Shown here piece after piece: positions 1-6,584 of a DNA stretch of 16,630 nt. The DNA lies in assembly GCA_011051825.1 (NCBI GenBank), contig DRKH01000432.1:1-16630 (forward strand), in the 5' to 3' direction. Each line of letters opens with the position of its first letter. Position 1 is the first letter of the stretch. Both the position numbers and the translations under genes were made by a program. The DNA is from Desulfobulbus sp. Its GTDB lineage: Bacteria; Desulfobacterota; Desulfobulbia; Desulfobulbales; Desulfobulbaceae. The notes beneath the pieces were generated by a model. It worked only from the letters and a program-made list of their open reading frames with translations. It searched no databases and was not told the origin of the DNA.

Positions 1-378
1 GGGAGCTGTCGAATCAGTGGTCAGGATGATATCCTCGATAACCCGCATCGCATCCTGATTGTGGCACTGATCGCAGATATAATGACCGTTCGGGCAGACG
101 ATATGTCCAGAGTCCGCTCTTTTGCAGTAGCTGCAGGTGAGATCAATTGCCTGGTCCCGGTATTGCAGCTTCTCCCCGCAGACCATGCAGTTTTCCGTCC
201 GGCGGATCTCTTTATCTGCAGATTGTTCCGAAGGCAACGGAGCTGAAGAGTCCGGTTTGAGTAATTTGCCCGATAACCGTGCGAGAAAACTCCCGCCTTG
301 TTCCCGGCGACCGCCGGTATCTTCATCCGGAGCTCAACAGCCGGGGTCTGTCGTCGCTTTTTGTTTTTGATCCAACAT
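1..378 (-). CDS. Zinc-ribbon selenoprotein with GCU motif, DUF5714-like (3' end outside window)
   Basis: Last visible gene of the ArsR-led operon; it runs off the left edge, so only the first 126 residues are seen. The start at 378 follows an AAGGG ribosome site and lies 9 bp after the MerT-like gene. Codon 15 is TGA (334-336), read as Sec because the frame stays open to the edge, the protein after it is clearly structured, and a perfect 5-bp hairpin with loop GGUC starts 16 nt later. The Sec follows a Cys (DPGCUAPDE), giving a vicinal thiol-selenol pair. After a polar linker comes a Cys-rich zinc-binding region: C64-x2-C67, C82-x2-C85, C95, and C102-x2-C105-H106 in a GHYICDQCH context. This resembles the DUF5714 zinc domain, by memory of its pattern. 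Function is unknown; position suggests a cytoplasmic acceptor for whatever the MerT-like protein imports. Confidence 0.72.
304..317 (-). promoter_or_regulatory. Bacterial SECIS hairpin for the zinc-ribbon selenoprotein
   Basis: CCGGC-GGUC-GCCGG on the minus strand is a perfect 5-bp stem. The loop begins 21 nt after the UGA and starts with GG, matching the known bacterial SECIS rules: small loop, G in the first two positions, 16-37 nt from UGA. Confidence 0.7.
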
Positions 379-387
379 ATTTTTCCC

Positions 388-681
388 TTATTGTGTTTTG
401 ATCAGGGTGTAGACAATCAATCCCAGGCTTAATACGGTGGTGCCATGTAAAATCCTTCTGCTCCAGGTGGTGCAGGTTTTTTTATTTTTGTAGGTCTGGT
501 AATAGGCAAACCCGAGAAGAACGATGGTCGCTATTAAAAAAATCCAGCGGTACCTGTTAAACCACATGGACATGGTAAAACTTCCCAGGCCGAAACTGGC
601 CAGGAGCAGGGGAAGTTGTCAGCACATCGTATAGGCAAGGGCCGTGGTAACTGCACCGCCGCTTGCAATTTTTTCTTTCAT
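388..681 (-). CDS. MerT-like membrane selenoprotein with Cys-Sec pair
   Basis: A 97-residue membrane protein. Its ATG overlaps the stop of the preceding gene (ATGA at 678-681), so translation is coupled. Codon 21 is TGA (619-621). Three hydrophobic segments are visible at about residues 12-37, 45-62 and 78-94, with a Lys/Cys-containing loop (KNKKTC, C70) between the second and third. The first helix carries CUQLPLLLASFG, which lines up with the CC-x-x-PLLL stretch of the mercuric transporter MerT, where the vicinal Cys pair in helix 1 accepts Hg(II) from the periplasm. Here the second Cys is Sec. The family resemblance is seen in length, topology and motif; the substrate is inferred. A selenol binds Hg(II), As(III) and similar soft species more tightly than a thiol, so a metal(loid) or selenium/sulfur compound is plausible. 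No MerA or MerP is visible. Confidence 0.78.
581..615 (-). promoter_or_regulatory. Bacterial SECIS hairpin for the MerT-like gene
   Basis: Apical stem GGCC/GGCC with loop AGUUUC begins 17 nt after the UGA, loop at 21 nt. It is clamped by a second outer stem CUUCCC/GGGAAG (610-615 with 581-586). G is the second loop base. Confidence 0.7.
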
Positions 682-1217
682 TGCTTCTTCCTCAAGAGCT
701 GAATTTTTCCTGTATCCCTTTTTGGGTCATGCTGAACAGTCAGCCCGTTTCCCGACGCCTGCAGGTTGATTTTTCCTTCACGGGCCAGTTTGCTTAAAAT
801 AAACAGGACACTGTCGGGTTGCAGGTTAAGCCGGGCACCTATCTGGTTCGGGTCGGCCTTTTTTTGGGTATGGATTACATCAACCACCATATGTTCAATT
901 TCGCCGAGCCAGTCATCAAACAGACTGCGCAGTTCAGGGGTGGAATAGGAGGCCAGGCCGTAGGTGTAGCTGATGGCCGCCATAACCTCTTTGCTCATTT
1001 CAATGGGATTCACACCTGAATCCGTGCATTCCTTGATTCAGTGTTCGACCATGTCGATGACCTGCAGATTATCTCCGCCGGTGGAGACAATGTTCTGGAG
1101 AAGACTTTTTTTCTCGTCTTCACTCGGATCATGGAGCAGAGATGCAACAAGGGCACTGAGCAGTTCCTTTTTTTGCGAGCGGTCAAGCTTTTCCAGGTTA
1201 TCTTTGTCAATACTCAT
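678..1217 (-). CDS. Unrecognised selenoprotein, UxxxC motif with C-terminal winged-helix-like domain
   Basis: I do not recognise this 179-residue family. The start at 1217 lies 5 bp after the TlpA-like stop. Codon 60 is TGA (1038-1040) in MVEHUIKECTDSG, giving Sec60 and Cys64 one helical turn apart. The frame continues 119 codons to the stop that overlaps the MerT-like start. A perfect 6-bp hairpin with loop AGGUGU follows the TGA. There is no signal peptide or membrane span, so it is cytoplasmic. Residues 1-110 look all-helical and acidic, including a KKSLLQNIVSTGGDN stretch. Residues about 115-165 (QKKADPNQIGARLNLQPDSV, then LAREGKINLQ) look like a winged helix, which could bind DNA or protein. 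C64 is the only Cys. A metal- or redox-switchable adaptor or co-regulator is possible, but this is guesswork. Confidence 0.72.
1006..1023 (-). promoter_or_regulatory. Bacterial SECIS hairpin for the UxxxC selenoprotein
   Basis: GGAUUC-AGGUGU-GAAUCC, a perfect 6-bp stem with a 6-nt loop, loop starting 20 nt after the UGA. The loop AGGUGU is close to the AGGUCU loop of the classical E. coli fdhF element. Confidence 0.75.
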
Positions 1218-1222
1218 AGTTT

Positions 1223-1687
1223 TTATTTCAGCAATGTATCAATTTCGGTCGTCAACTCATCATAATTTATCGTGCCTGAATACCGTTTTACAATCCGGCC
1301 CTCTTTGTCGATAAACAGGGTTTCCGGAATAGCCTTCACCCATAAAATAGTGGCAATACCGCTTTCTTTCCCCACCGGGTAGGTCAGCTGAAATTTATCC
1401 GCAAACGCTTTGATTTCTTTGTCTTTGCTGGCAAAGAGACCAAGGAAAACAACACCCTTGTCTTTGTATTTCAGATAGGCTCTCTGTAACTCAGGAGCTT
1501 CCTTGGTGCACTTGGGTCACCAGTGTGCACCGACATTGATCACCAGCGGAGCACCTTTAAGCGTATCCGAGGTATAGGTCTTGCCCGTAAGATCGGTGAA
1601 GGTGAATGGTGGCACCATGTCGGCAGCATAGAGCGGGGCGGAAACAAACAGAACAAAGAGTAACAGTAGCGGCAGGGTACGATTCAT
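1223..1687 (-). CDS. Periplasmic TlpA/ResA-like thioredoxin-fold selenoprotein (WUPKC)
   Basis: A 154-residue protein whose start overlaps the preceding stop (ATGA, 1684-1687). The first 21-22 residues are a signal peptide (LPLLLLFVLFVSAPLYA then AD), so it acts in the periplasm. Codon 57 is TGA (1517-1519). The motif NVGAHWUPKCTKEAPEL aligns with the WCxxC active site of TlpA/ResA/AhpC-TSA-type reductases, with Sec57 in the nucleophilic position and C60 resolving. Further family marks are KGVVFLGLFA and the cis-Pro loop AIPETLFIDKEGRIV, so the fold is complete. Family role: reduction of disulfides or delivery of electrons to exported partners. Here it probably reduces a substrate before or during handover to the MerT-like protein; this is inferred from context. 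Reading TGA as a real stop would leave 56 residues without an active site. Confidence 0.87.
1479..1498 (-). promoter_or_regulatory. Bacterial SECIS hairpin for the TlpA-like gene
   Basis: GCUC-CUG-AGUUA-CAG-A-GAGC forms a 7-bp stem with one bulged A and loop AGUUA. The loop begins 25 nt after the UGA and has G in second position. Confidence 0.6.
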
Positions 1688-1941
1688 GAAACATCCTCAT
1701 TTGTGTTGTTCGGGGTATTGTTGCGCAGAGTTTGAATCTCCCGGCGCAGTTGCTGGATTTCATTTTTGAGCGAATTGATACTGTCCTGGTCATCCGACTG
1801 GGGAGAGGACCGGCGGCAGGAATTGTTGCCGAATATTTTGGAGATTGCATAGAGAAAAATAACCATGCAGAGCAGTCCGAAAACCGGCATCAGCCACCAG
1901 CCGCCATACATGTGCCCCCATGCCTGTCCGTTCCACCACAT
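1684..1941 (-). CDS. Small Trp-rich membrane protein with coiled coil
   Basis: An 85-residue protein starting one base after the ArsR stop, with a GGGAGG ribosome site inside the end of arsR. The N-terminus is rich in Trp, Gly, His and Met (MWWNGQAWGHMYGGWW), followed by one membrane span at about residues 19-38. A basic patch (NNSCRRSS) then leads into a helical coiled coil at about residues 50-75 (INSLKNEIQQLRREIQTLR). Similar small W/G/H-rich single-span proteins are common beside metal-handling genes, often with SHOCT tails; I see no SHOCT motif. It may scaffold the MerT-like transporter or bind metal through His/Met, which is inference. It ends with TGA overlapping the next ATG, evidence that TGA is still a stop in this genome. 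Confidence 0.8.
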   Translation of the reverse strand: MWWNGQAWGHMYGGWWLMPVFGLLCMVIFLYAISKIFGNNSCRRSSPQSDDQDSINSLKNEIQQLRREIQTLRNNTPNNTNEDVS

Positions 1942-1942
1942 G

Positions 1943-2272
1943 CTACCTCCCTTGAGCCTGGGTTTTCAGTGATTGCAGGTGTTGATCCGTCTTGAATGGC
2001 GTATCCTGCAGCCCGGCCATAAGCGCAAGTTGATCAAGAAGGAGAAGAAGGTTCGGGTCCGTGAGGTTGTAATAGATAAATGGGCCTTGACGGCGGGTCT
2101 GGACTATCCCTGAATCCCGCAGGTTTCGCAGGTGAAAAGAGACCAGGGTCTGCGACAGGTCTGTTTTTTTGATAATTTCACTCACCGAGCGGGCATCACT
2201 GCCGATGGCTTTGATGATTGAGAGGCGGCTGGTGTCGCCGAGTATTTTGATAAATCGGGCAAGTTGTTTCAT
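1943..2272 (-). CDS. ArsR/SmtB-family transcriptional regulator
   Basis: First gene of the operon, 109 residues, normal family length. It has the ArsR winged helix-turn-helix: LGDTSRLSIIKAI, then recognition helix SQTLVSFHLRNLRDSGIV (about 40-57), then wing RRQGPFIYYNL. ArsR proteins repress their own operon and release DNA on ligand binding. Oddly, it has no cysteine and neither the ELCVCDL alpha-3 site nor the paired His/Asp alpha-5 site of the metal sensors, so its inducer is not obvious. It may sense another ligand, or be relieved through a partner such as the UxxxC protein encoded downstream. The ribosome site is weak (AAUAAAG). A palindrome in its promoter region (2302-2313) is the likely operator. 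Confidence 0.9.
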   Translation of the reverse strand: MKQLARFIKILGDTSRLSIIKAIGSDARSVSEIIKKTDLSQTLVSFHLRNLRDSGIVQTRRQGPFIYYNLTDPNLLLLLDQLALMAGLQDTPFKTDQHLQSLKTQAQGR

Positions 2273-2301
2273 CTTTATTTATGCTCAGGTATATGTGTGT
2301 G

Positions 2302-2313
2302 CATATGCATATG
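2302..2313. promoter_or_regulatory. Probable ArsR operator, perfect 12-bp palindrome
   Basis: CATATGCATATG is a perfect palindrome in a run of alternating TG/CA and TA steps. It lies just downstream of the -10 box and 30 bp before the arsR start, at about the first transcribed bases, where autorepressing ArsR proteins usually bind. Confidence 0.5.
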
Positions 2314-2325
2314 AGTGTTTATCAA

Positions 2326-2354
2326 TATATAAGCCCTATGCCACGCTGTGTCAA
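2326..2354 (-). promoter_or_regulatory. Sigma-70-type promoter of the ArsR operon
   Basis: On the minus strand TTGACA (2349-2354) is followed after 17 bp by TATATA (2326-2331); TATATT two bases further is an alternative. The -35 box is a perfect consensus. This is the only good promoter upstream of the six-gene run. Confidence 0.6.
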
Positions 2355-2392
2355 CGTTTTTTCTGATTACGTACAAAGCTCAGCTTTTCACA

Positions 2393-2499
2393 ACTCAGGG
2401 ATAACATCGCTTGTTCTTCCGGATTGCAGGGCCCTGTAAATTCATCATTAATTCACTGGGTTCGTAATGCCCTCCGGTATTCAGCGATGGTATCCCTTG
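2393..2499. repeat. Inverted-repeat element, copy A
   Basis: Two inverted copies of a roughly 18-bp core (CAGGGATAACATCGCTTG at 2396-2413 and CAGCGATGGTATCCCTTG at 2482-2499) bracket about 105 bp. The left core and flanking bases (2393-2414) are identical to 8588-8609. It sits between arsR and the cysteine desulfurase gene; no ORF inside. Confidence 0.65.
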
Positions 2500-2604
2500 C
2501 ATTCGGTTGAGGATTGTGGGTAATCAGAATGTTTTTTGTGAAAACGACGCAGGACGCCGAGAGATTCACAACACCGCGGAGCGGTATTGCAAGGCCGCGA
2601 TTTT

Positions 2605-3768
<1,164 letters not shown>

Positions 3769-4080
3769 ATTGATAGAACCTTTTCAGCGCTCAAGGGATA
3801 CCATTGCTTGTTGATACCCGATTACGTACTTCTACTTTGTCACATTGGCCTATTTTTTGTCATCCTTGAGGGTTGTTATCTGGGATCCGAAGAGCTGGCA
3901 ATGACCTGAATTCCAATTTCCGCACTCGTAACACCGTCCTGTGGGCATGTCCGTTTACCAGAGTAGCTGGGGGAACATAAAAAACATAGGCCGTTCTTCC
4001 CGTTGGCGGTAAACGACTAATAAAAAAAACGTACCTGATCACAGGCTATATACCTACGTGTTTTCATATACCTTGAAGAT

Positions 4081-4188
4081 GTAAGCCGTTACAGGTGCCC
4101 CGAATTTGCGCAGGCGCTCATGGCAGTTATAGCCCCTCTATGCGGGCATGCGTGACCGCGTGAAGGCGGGGTGCCTGTGACTGCTTAC
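4081..4188. repeat. 108-bp element closed by 21-bp imperfect inverted repeats
   Basis: Arms 4081-4101 and 4168-4188 pair over 21 positions. In DNA there are four differences, but in plus-strand RNA three of them become G-U pairs and only one mismatch is left. The interior is GC-rich and folds further, for example GCCC-CTCTATGC-GGGC at 4132-4147. No ORF, and no T-run follows on the plus strand. It could be a structured RNA or a palindromic mobile repeat. Confidence 0.5.
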
Positions 4189-4207
4189 AAAAAAACCTCT
4201 GACTGCT

Positions 4208-4246
4208 CGTCACTGGATCCCCGCCCAAAAGACTGCGGGGATGACG
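4208..4246. repeat. GGATCCCCG-type intergenic palindrome, copy 1
   Basis: CGTCA...GGATCCCCGC pairs with GCGGGGATGACG across a short loop. This is a common form of dispersed intergenic palindrome in proteobacteria; a related double unit lies at 4357-4437. Confidence 0.55.
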
Positions 4247-4356
4247 ACTTTGAAACGTGCAACGCCTCAATTATTCGACGAGGATTTATCTGTTCTCCCT
4301 TACCATTTCTTGAGAGGATGCGCCTTCCGCTTTTCCTCCCGACTTTCTTATTCGCC

Positions 4357-4437
4357 CGTCATCCCCGAGTGCTTTTGTCGGGGATCCATGATCTTTCCAG
4401 CCCACTGGATCCCCGACAACTACCTTTGGGGATGACG
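4357..4437. repeat. GGATCCCCG-type intergenic palindromes, copies 2 and 3
   Basis: Two units back to back: CGTCATCCCCGA...TCGGGGATCC (4357-4387) and CACTGGATCCCCG...GGGGATGACG (4403-4437). They match copy 1 in core sequence and fold together into a larger hairpin. Confidence 0.55.
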
Positions 4438-4473
4438 AGAAACTCGTTATTGCCGATTCCTAAATAGAAGTAC

Positions 4474-4490
4474 AAAACTCAGTTTTTATA
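4474..4490. terminator. Possible bidirectional terminator after the SQR-like gene
   Basis: AAAACT-C-AGTTTTT is a small AT-rich inverted repeat with T-runs, 25 bp after the SQR-like stop on the minus strand. It overlaps the edge of repeat copy B. The stem is weak. Confidence 0.3.
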
Positions 4491-4513
4491 AATCAGCGAT
4501 GGGGTCCCTTGTT

Positions 4514-5704
4514 TTACGGCAACCGGCTGTAGCCATGTCGTATCTTCCAGAGAAAGTATTTTTCAAATTGAACTTTTGCCCACTTGGCCCACAGGGCTTT
4601 TTTTAAGTATGACTTCTGCCGTGGCGGCAGCACCGGCTCTGCGACCATGAGCGCCGCCGTTCTGCCCATGTCCATCAGGCAAACAACACTGAGTTCTTTT
4701 GTGCAGTCCGGTGGGCTGTTTTGTATGTCGGCAGCAATATTGGCGGCTGCGGCTTTGGCCATTCGCACCGTCATGAATCCGGTTTTGGGGACTCCGGTCG
4801 GCACCGGGGTCGGTTCCGGCGGAGCCAGGGCCATGGCCACCCCGATGGTGTAAATGTTGCTGTGCTCGGGGTGGCGATAGTGGTCGTCGGCTGGAATAAA
4901 GCCGCGTGGATTACCCAGCGGTGCCACCCCGGCAACTCCCTTAAATGGCGGAGCCAGCATGGCCAGTTTAAACGGCAACTTGCCGCCACCGGCCAGACGA
5001 ATCTCATCAGGGGTAATCTCGTCTATTGACTGGTTGGTCACGGTCTTGATGTCGAGTTCGGCAAATTCATCCTCCATAAAGCGTTTAGATTTTCCCAGCC
5101 CGCCGACGCCCATATGTCCTACATAAGGCTCGGAGGTCAGGTAGGTGATGGGGACTTTATGCCGCATTTTGCGTTTACGGAGTTCATAATCCATTTCAAA
5201 AGCCAGCTCATAATAGGGCCCGAAGCAGCTGGCCAGCTGGGTTGAGCCGAGAACGATCGGCCCGGGCTCCTCAAGCAGCCTGTTCCAGGCCTCCCTGCTC
5301 TTGAGGGCATAGTCCAGAGTAAAGGTACAGTGAGTATACCCTTTTTCCGGACTCAGGCCCGGAATTTCATCGCAGGAAAGATGGGGGCCGGTTGATATGA
5401 TCAGGTAATCGTAATCGTATTCCCTGGTCTCGGTGCACACTTTCAGTTCATCAGGTCGGACCTCGTTGACCGTGTCGTGAATGAAGATTATCCCCCTCGG
5501 TCCCAGGATATCATCAACGTCGAGTGTAATATCGTTTGGTTGGCGTGAGCCCATGATGACCCAGGGAAGGGAAGGCAGGAAGACAAAATTCTTGTCCGCG
5601 CTGATCAACGTAATTTCGACCTGAGTACCCAGAATCCGCCGGAGCTCAAGAGCTGCGGTGAGCCCGCCGAATGAGCCGCCCAGGACAACAATCTTTTTTT
5701 TCAT
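4514..5704 (-). CDS. Sulfide:quinone oxidoreductase-like FAD enzyme
   Basis: A 396-residue flavoprotein beginning with the FAD-binding Rossmann motif VVLGGSFGGLTAALELRR (6-23). Membrane SQR oxidises sulfide to polysulfur and passes electrons to quinone, using three cysteines. Here C126 (GYTHCTFTLDYAL), C160 (LASCFGPYYE) and C342 (SVVCLMDMG) sit in the contexts of the three catalytic Cys of Acidithiobacillus-type SQR. TSEPYVGHMGVGG, PPFKGVAGV and TPVPTGVPKTGFM are also typical. The C-terminus (KVQFEKYFLWKIRHG) is the amphipathic membrane-binding part, somewhat short. The start follows an AGAGGTAG ribosome site. It lies downstream of two selenoprotein genes, separated by a stem-loop region, so it may be only partly co-transcribed. 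The substrate could be sulfide, polysulfide or selenide; neighbours favour sulfur chemistry with selenium-dependent partners. Confidence 0.9.
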   Translation of the reverse strand: MKKKIVVLGGSFGGLTAALELRRILGTQVEITLISADKNFVFLPSLPWVIMGSRQPNDITLDVDDILGPRGIIFIHDTVNEVRPDELKVCTETREYDYDYLIISTGPHLSCDEIPGLSPEKGYTHCTFTLDYALKSREAWNRLLEEPGPIVLGSTQLASCFGPYYELAFEMDYELRKRKMRHKVPITYLTSEPYVGHMGVGGLGKSKRFMEDEFAELDIKTVTNQSIDEITPDEIRLAGGGKLPFKLAMLAPPFKGVAGVAPLGNPRGFIPADDHYRHPEHSNIYTIGVAMALAPPEPTPVPTGVPKTGFMTVRMAKAAAANIAADIQNSPPDCTKELSVVCLMDMGRTAALMVAEPVLPPRQKSYLKKALWAKWAKVQFEKYFLWKIRHGYSRLP

Positions 5705-5723
5705 GCAACTACCTCTTTGATAG

Positions 5724-5765
5724 TAAAAAGGTTCACGAACCAGGGCCGCCGACTCAGCGGCCCTG
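5724..5765 (-). terminator. Double stem-loop between the DsrE-like and SQR-like genes
   Basis: CAGGGCCGC/GCGGCCCTG (5741-5765) is a perfect 9-bp stem. It is followed on the minus strand by GGTTC-GT-GAACC and TTTTT (5725-5741). It would act as a full or partial terminator that lowers SQR expression relative to the upstream genes; it could also block decay. Confidence 0.6.
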
Positions 5766-5778
5766 AGGTTTCTACCTG

Positions 5779-6099
5779 TTAAAAGGTAAGTACTTTTTCG
5801 CTTTCTTCGATCAACTCATAGAGGTCGGTCATGAAGCCCATCGGACAGGAAGAGGATCCCGTTTGACCACGGGATTTGAGGCAGACGCCTCAGACAATGA
5901 GTTCTCCGCCCTTTTCATAAAAACTCTCGATCTGGCTGTTGACGTCGAATTCTTCGGTTGAGATTTCGTTGAATTCAACCCCCCTGCCGAGCATGAACAG
6001 GTTGACTTCCTTGTTGTTGGCAAGACTGACATTGGCAAGCCGGACCGCGTTGTACACGGTTTCCGGATCATTGGTCGACACCACGTAAAGCCATGCCAT
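5779..6099 (-). CDS. DsrE-like selenoprotein
   Basis: A 106-residue DsrE/DsrF-fold protein. The start at 6099 (MAWLYVVSTNDPE) has a perfect AGGAGG 6 bp upstream and beats the in-frame ATG at 6150. Codon 70 is TGA (5890-5892): GELIVUGVCLKSRGQ. In DsrE relatives this position is the conserved active Cys of the CGxC-x-x-RG motif, which carries persulfide sulfur in relay systems such as DsrEFH and TusBCD. C73 and a downstream C91 (SSSCPMGFMTDLYELI) remain. The conserved C-terminal half lies after the TGA, so a stop there would remove the catalytic end. A DsrE-like selenoprotein family has been reported from comparative genomics. Role inferred: cytoplasmic chalcogen relay or reductase serving the SQR-like enzyme. 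A hairpin GGCCTG/CAGGCC (6137-6155) lies between this gene and the upstream one. Confidence 0.88.
5857..5874 (-). promoter_or_regulatory. Bacterial SECIS hairpin for the DsrE-like gene
   Basis: UCCCGU-GGUCAA-ACGGGA, a perfect 6-bp stem; the loop starts 21 nt after the UGA with GG. A further A-U pair extends it. Confidence 0.75.
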
Positions 6100-6163
6100 G
6101 TTGGACCTCCTTTTTGAATGTTGATGGATCGGTAACGGCCTGCCCGACACAGGCCATATGTTC

Positions 6164-6433
6164 TTACATCGTATCCTGGTCCTGCCTGACAGCGTTTAGC
6201 AGGTCGGCTTCGTCTATATCACCACCTGCAACAAGAATTTTATTGCCGAGCATGATGGCAGGGGCCCTGGGCAGGCCGAGTTCCGCATAGGCCGTGCTCT
6301 GGTACTCGTGACGCGATTTTAAAATAACTTCGATCTCAATATCAGGTTGTTCACCCAGCCCGGGCAGCATTTGATGAAAATGCGTTCAGGTTTTTCCCGG
6401 AGGTTCGTTGAGAAAAAATCGGAGTTTCGACAT
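6164..6433 (-). CDS. Small Cys-free thioredoxin-like selenoprotein
   Basis: An 89-residue protein with a perfect AGGAGG before the ATG at 6433. Codon 16 is TGA (6386-6388): FFLNEPPGKTUTHFHQMLPGLG. The layout is thioredoxin-like: strand 1 (KLRFFL), Sec at the start of helix 1, strand 2 (IEIEVILKS), helix, a PAIMLGNKILVAGG segment that includes the usual cis-Pro, and a last helix (IDEADLLNAV). There is no cysteine in the whole protein, so Sec16 is the only redox or metal-binding chalcogen, and resolution must come from a partner. The weaker SECIS-like fold lowers certainty a little, but 15 codons precede the TGA with a strong ribosome site and the thioredoxin-like half follows it. It leads the DsrE/SQR operon, with no clear promoter; the terminator at 6503-6528 separates it from the selD operon. 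Confidence 0.78.
6352..6366 (-). promoter_or_regulatory. Weak SECIS candidate for the thioredoxin-like gene
   Basis: UGCCC-GGGCU-GGGUG: three G-C pairs plus two G-U pairs, loop GGGCU beginning 24 nt after the UGA. An outer UUCA/UGAA pairing is possible. Distance and loop fit; the stem is poor compared with the other six. Confidence 0.4.
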
Positions 6434-6502
6434 GGTGTTTTCCTCCTGTTATCTTTTGTGTATCATTGTCCTGAAACGGTTAATTCGAGCGGAGCATTCA
6501 AT

Positions 6503-6528
6503 GAAAAAACTGGTGGGCCGTGCCCACC
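6503..6528 (-). terminator. Intrinsic terminator of the selD-transporter operon
   Basis: On the minus strand GGTGGGC-ACG-GCCCACC (6512-6528) is a perfect 7-bp GC-rich stem with a 3-nt loop, followed by AG and TTTTTT. It lies about 57 bp after the transporter stop. Confidence 0.8.
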
Positions 6529-6584
6529 GTGTTGTGTAAGGTCTGCGACGTCTCCGGAGTTCTGGTTTGCCAAATAGAATGGAG

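Larger units (their letters stand above)
3792..4511. repeat. Inverted-repeat element, copy B (long spacing)
   Basis: CAAGGGATACCATTGCTTG (3792-3810) and CAGCGATGGGGTCCCTTG (4494-4511) are inverted copies of the core seen at copies A and C, here 720 bp apart. Both arms share a subterminal TAGAAGTAC-type stretch (on the minus strand for the left arm). It may be a larger non-autonomous element into which other repeats have inserted. Confidence 0.5.
3769..4513. other. 745-bp intergenic stretch made largely of dispersed repeats
   Basis: No convincing gene lies between the SQR-like stop and the desulfurase start. It holds an inverted pair of the same core as copies A and C (3792-3810 and 4493-4511), a 108-bp hairpin element (4081-4188) and two GGATCCCCG palindromes (4208-4246, 4357-4437). 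The short ORFs found here overlap these repeats and look spurious. Confidence 0.7.

Noticed and set aside
3860..4042. 60-codon minus-strand open frame
   Set aside because: Short, no ribosome site and no domain, within the repeat-rich gap.
4081..4188. selC (Sec tRNA) within the hairpin element
   Set aside because: No TCA anticodon arm, no TTCGA-type T-loop and no CCA end can be placed.
4171..4467. 98-codon plus-strand open frame
   Set aside because: It is built from the GGATCCCCG palindromes and the edge of the 108-bp element; repeat-derived.
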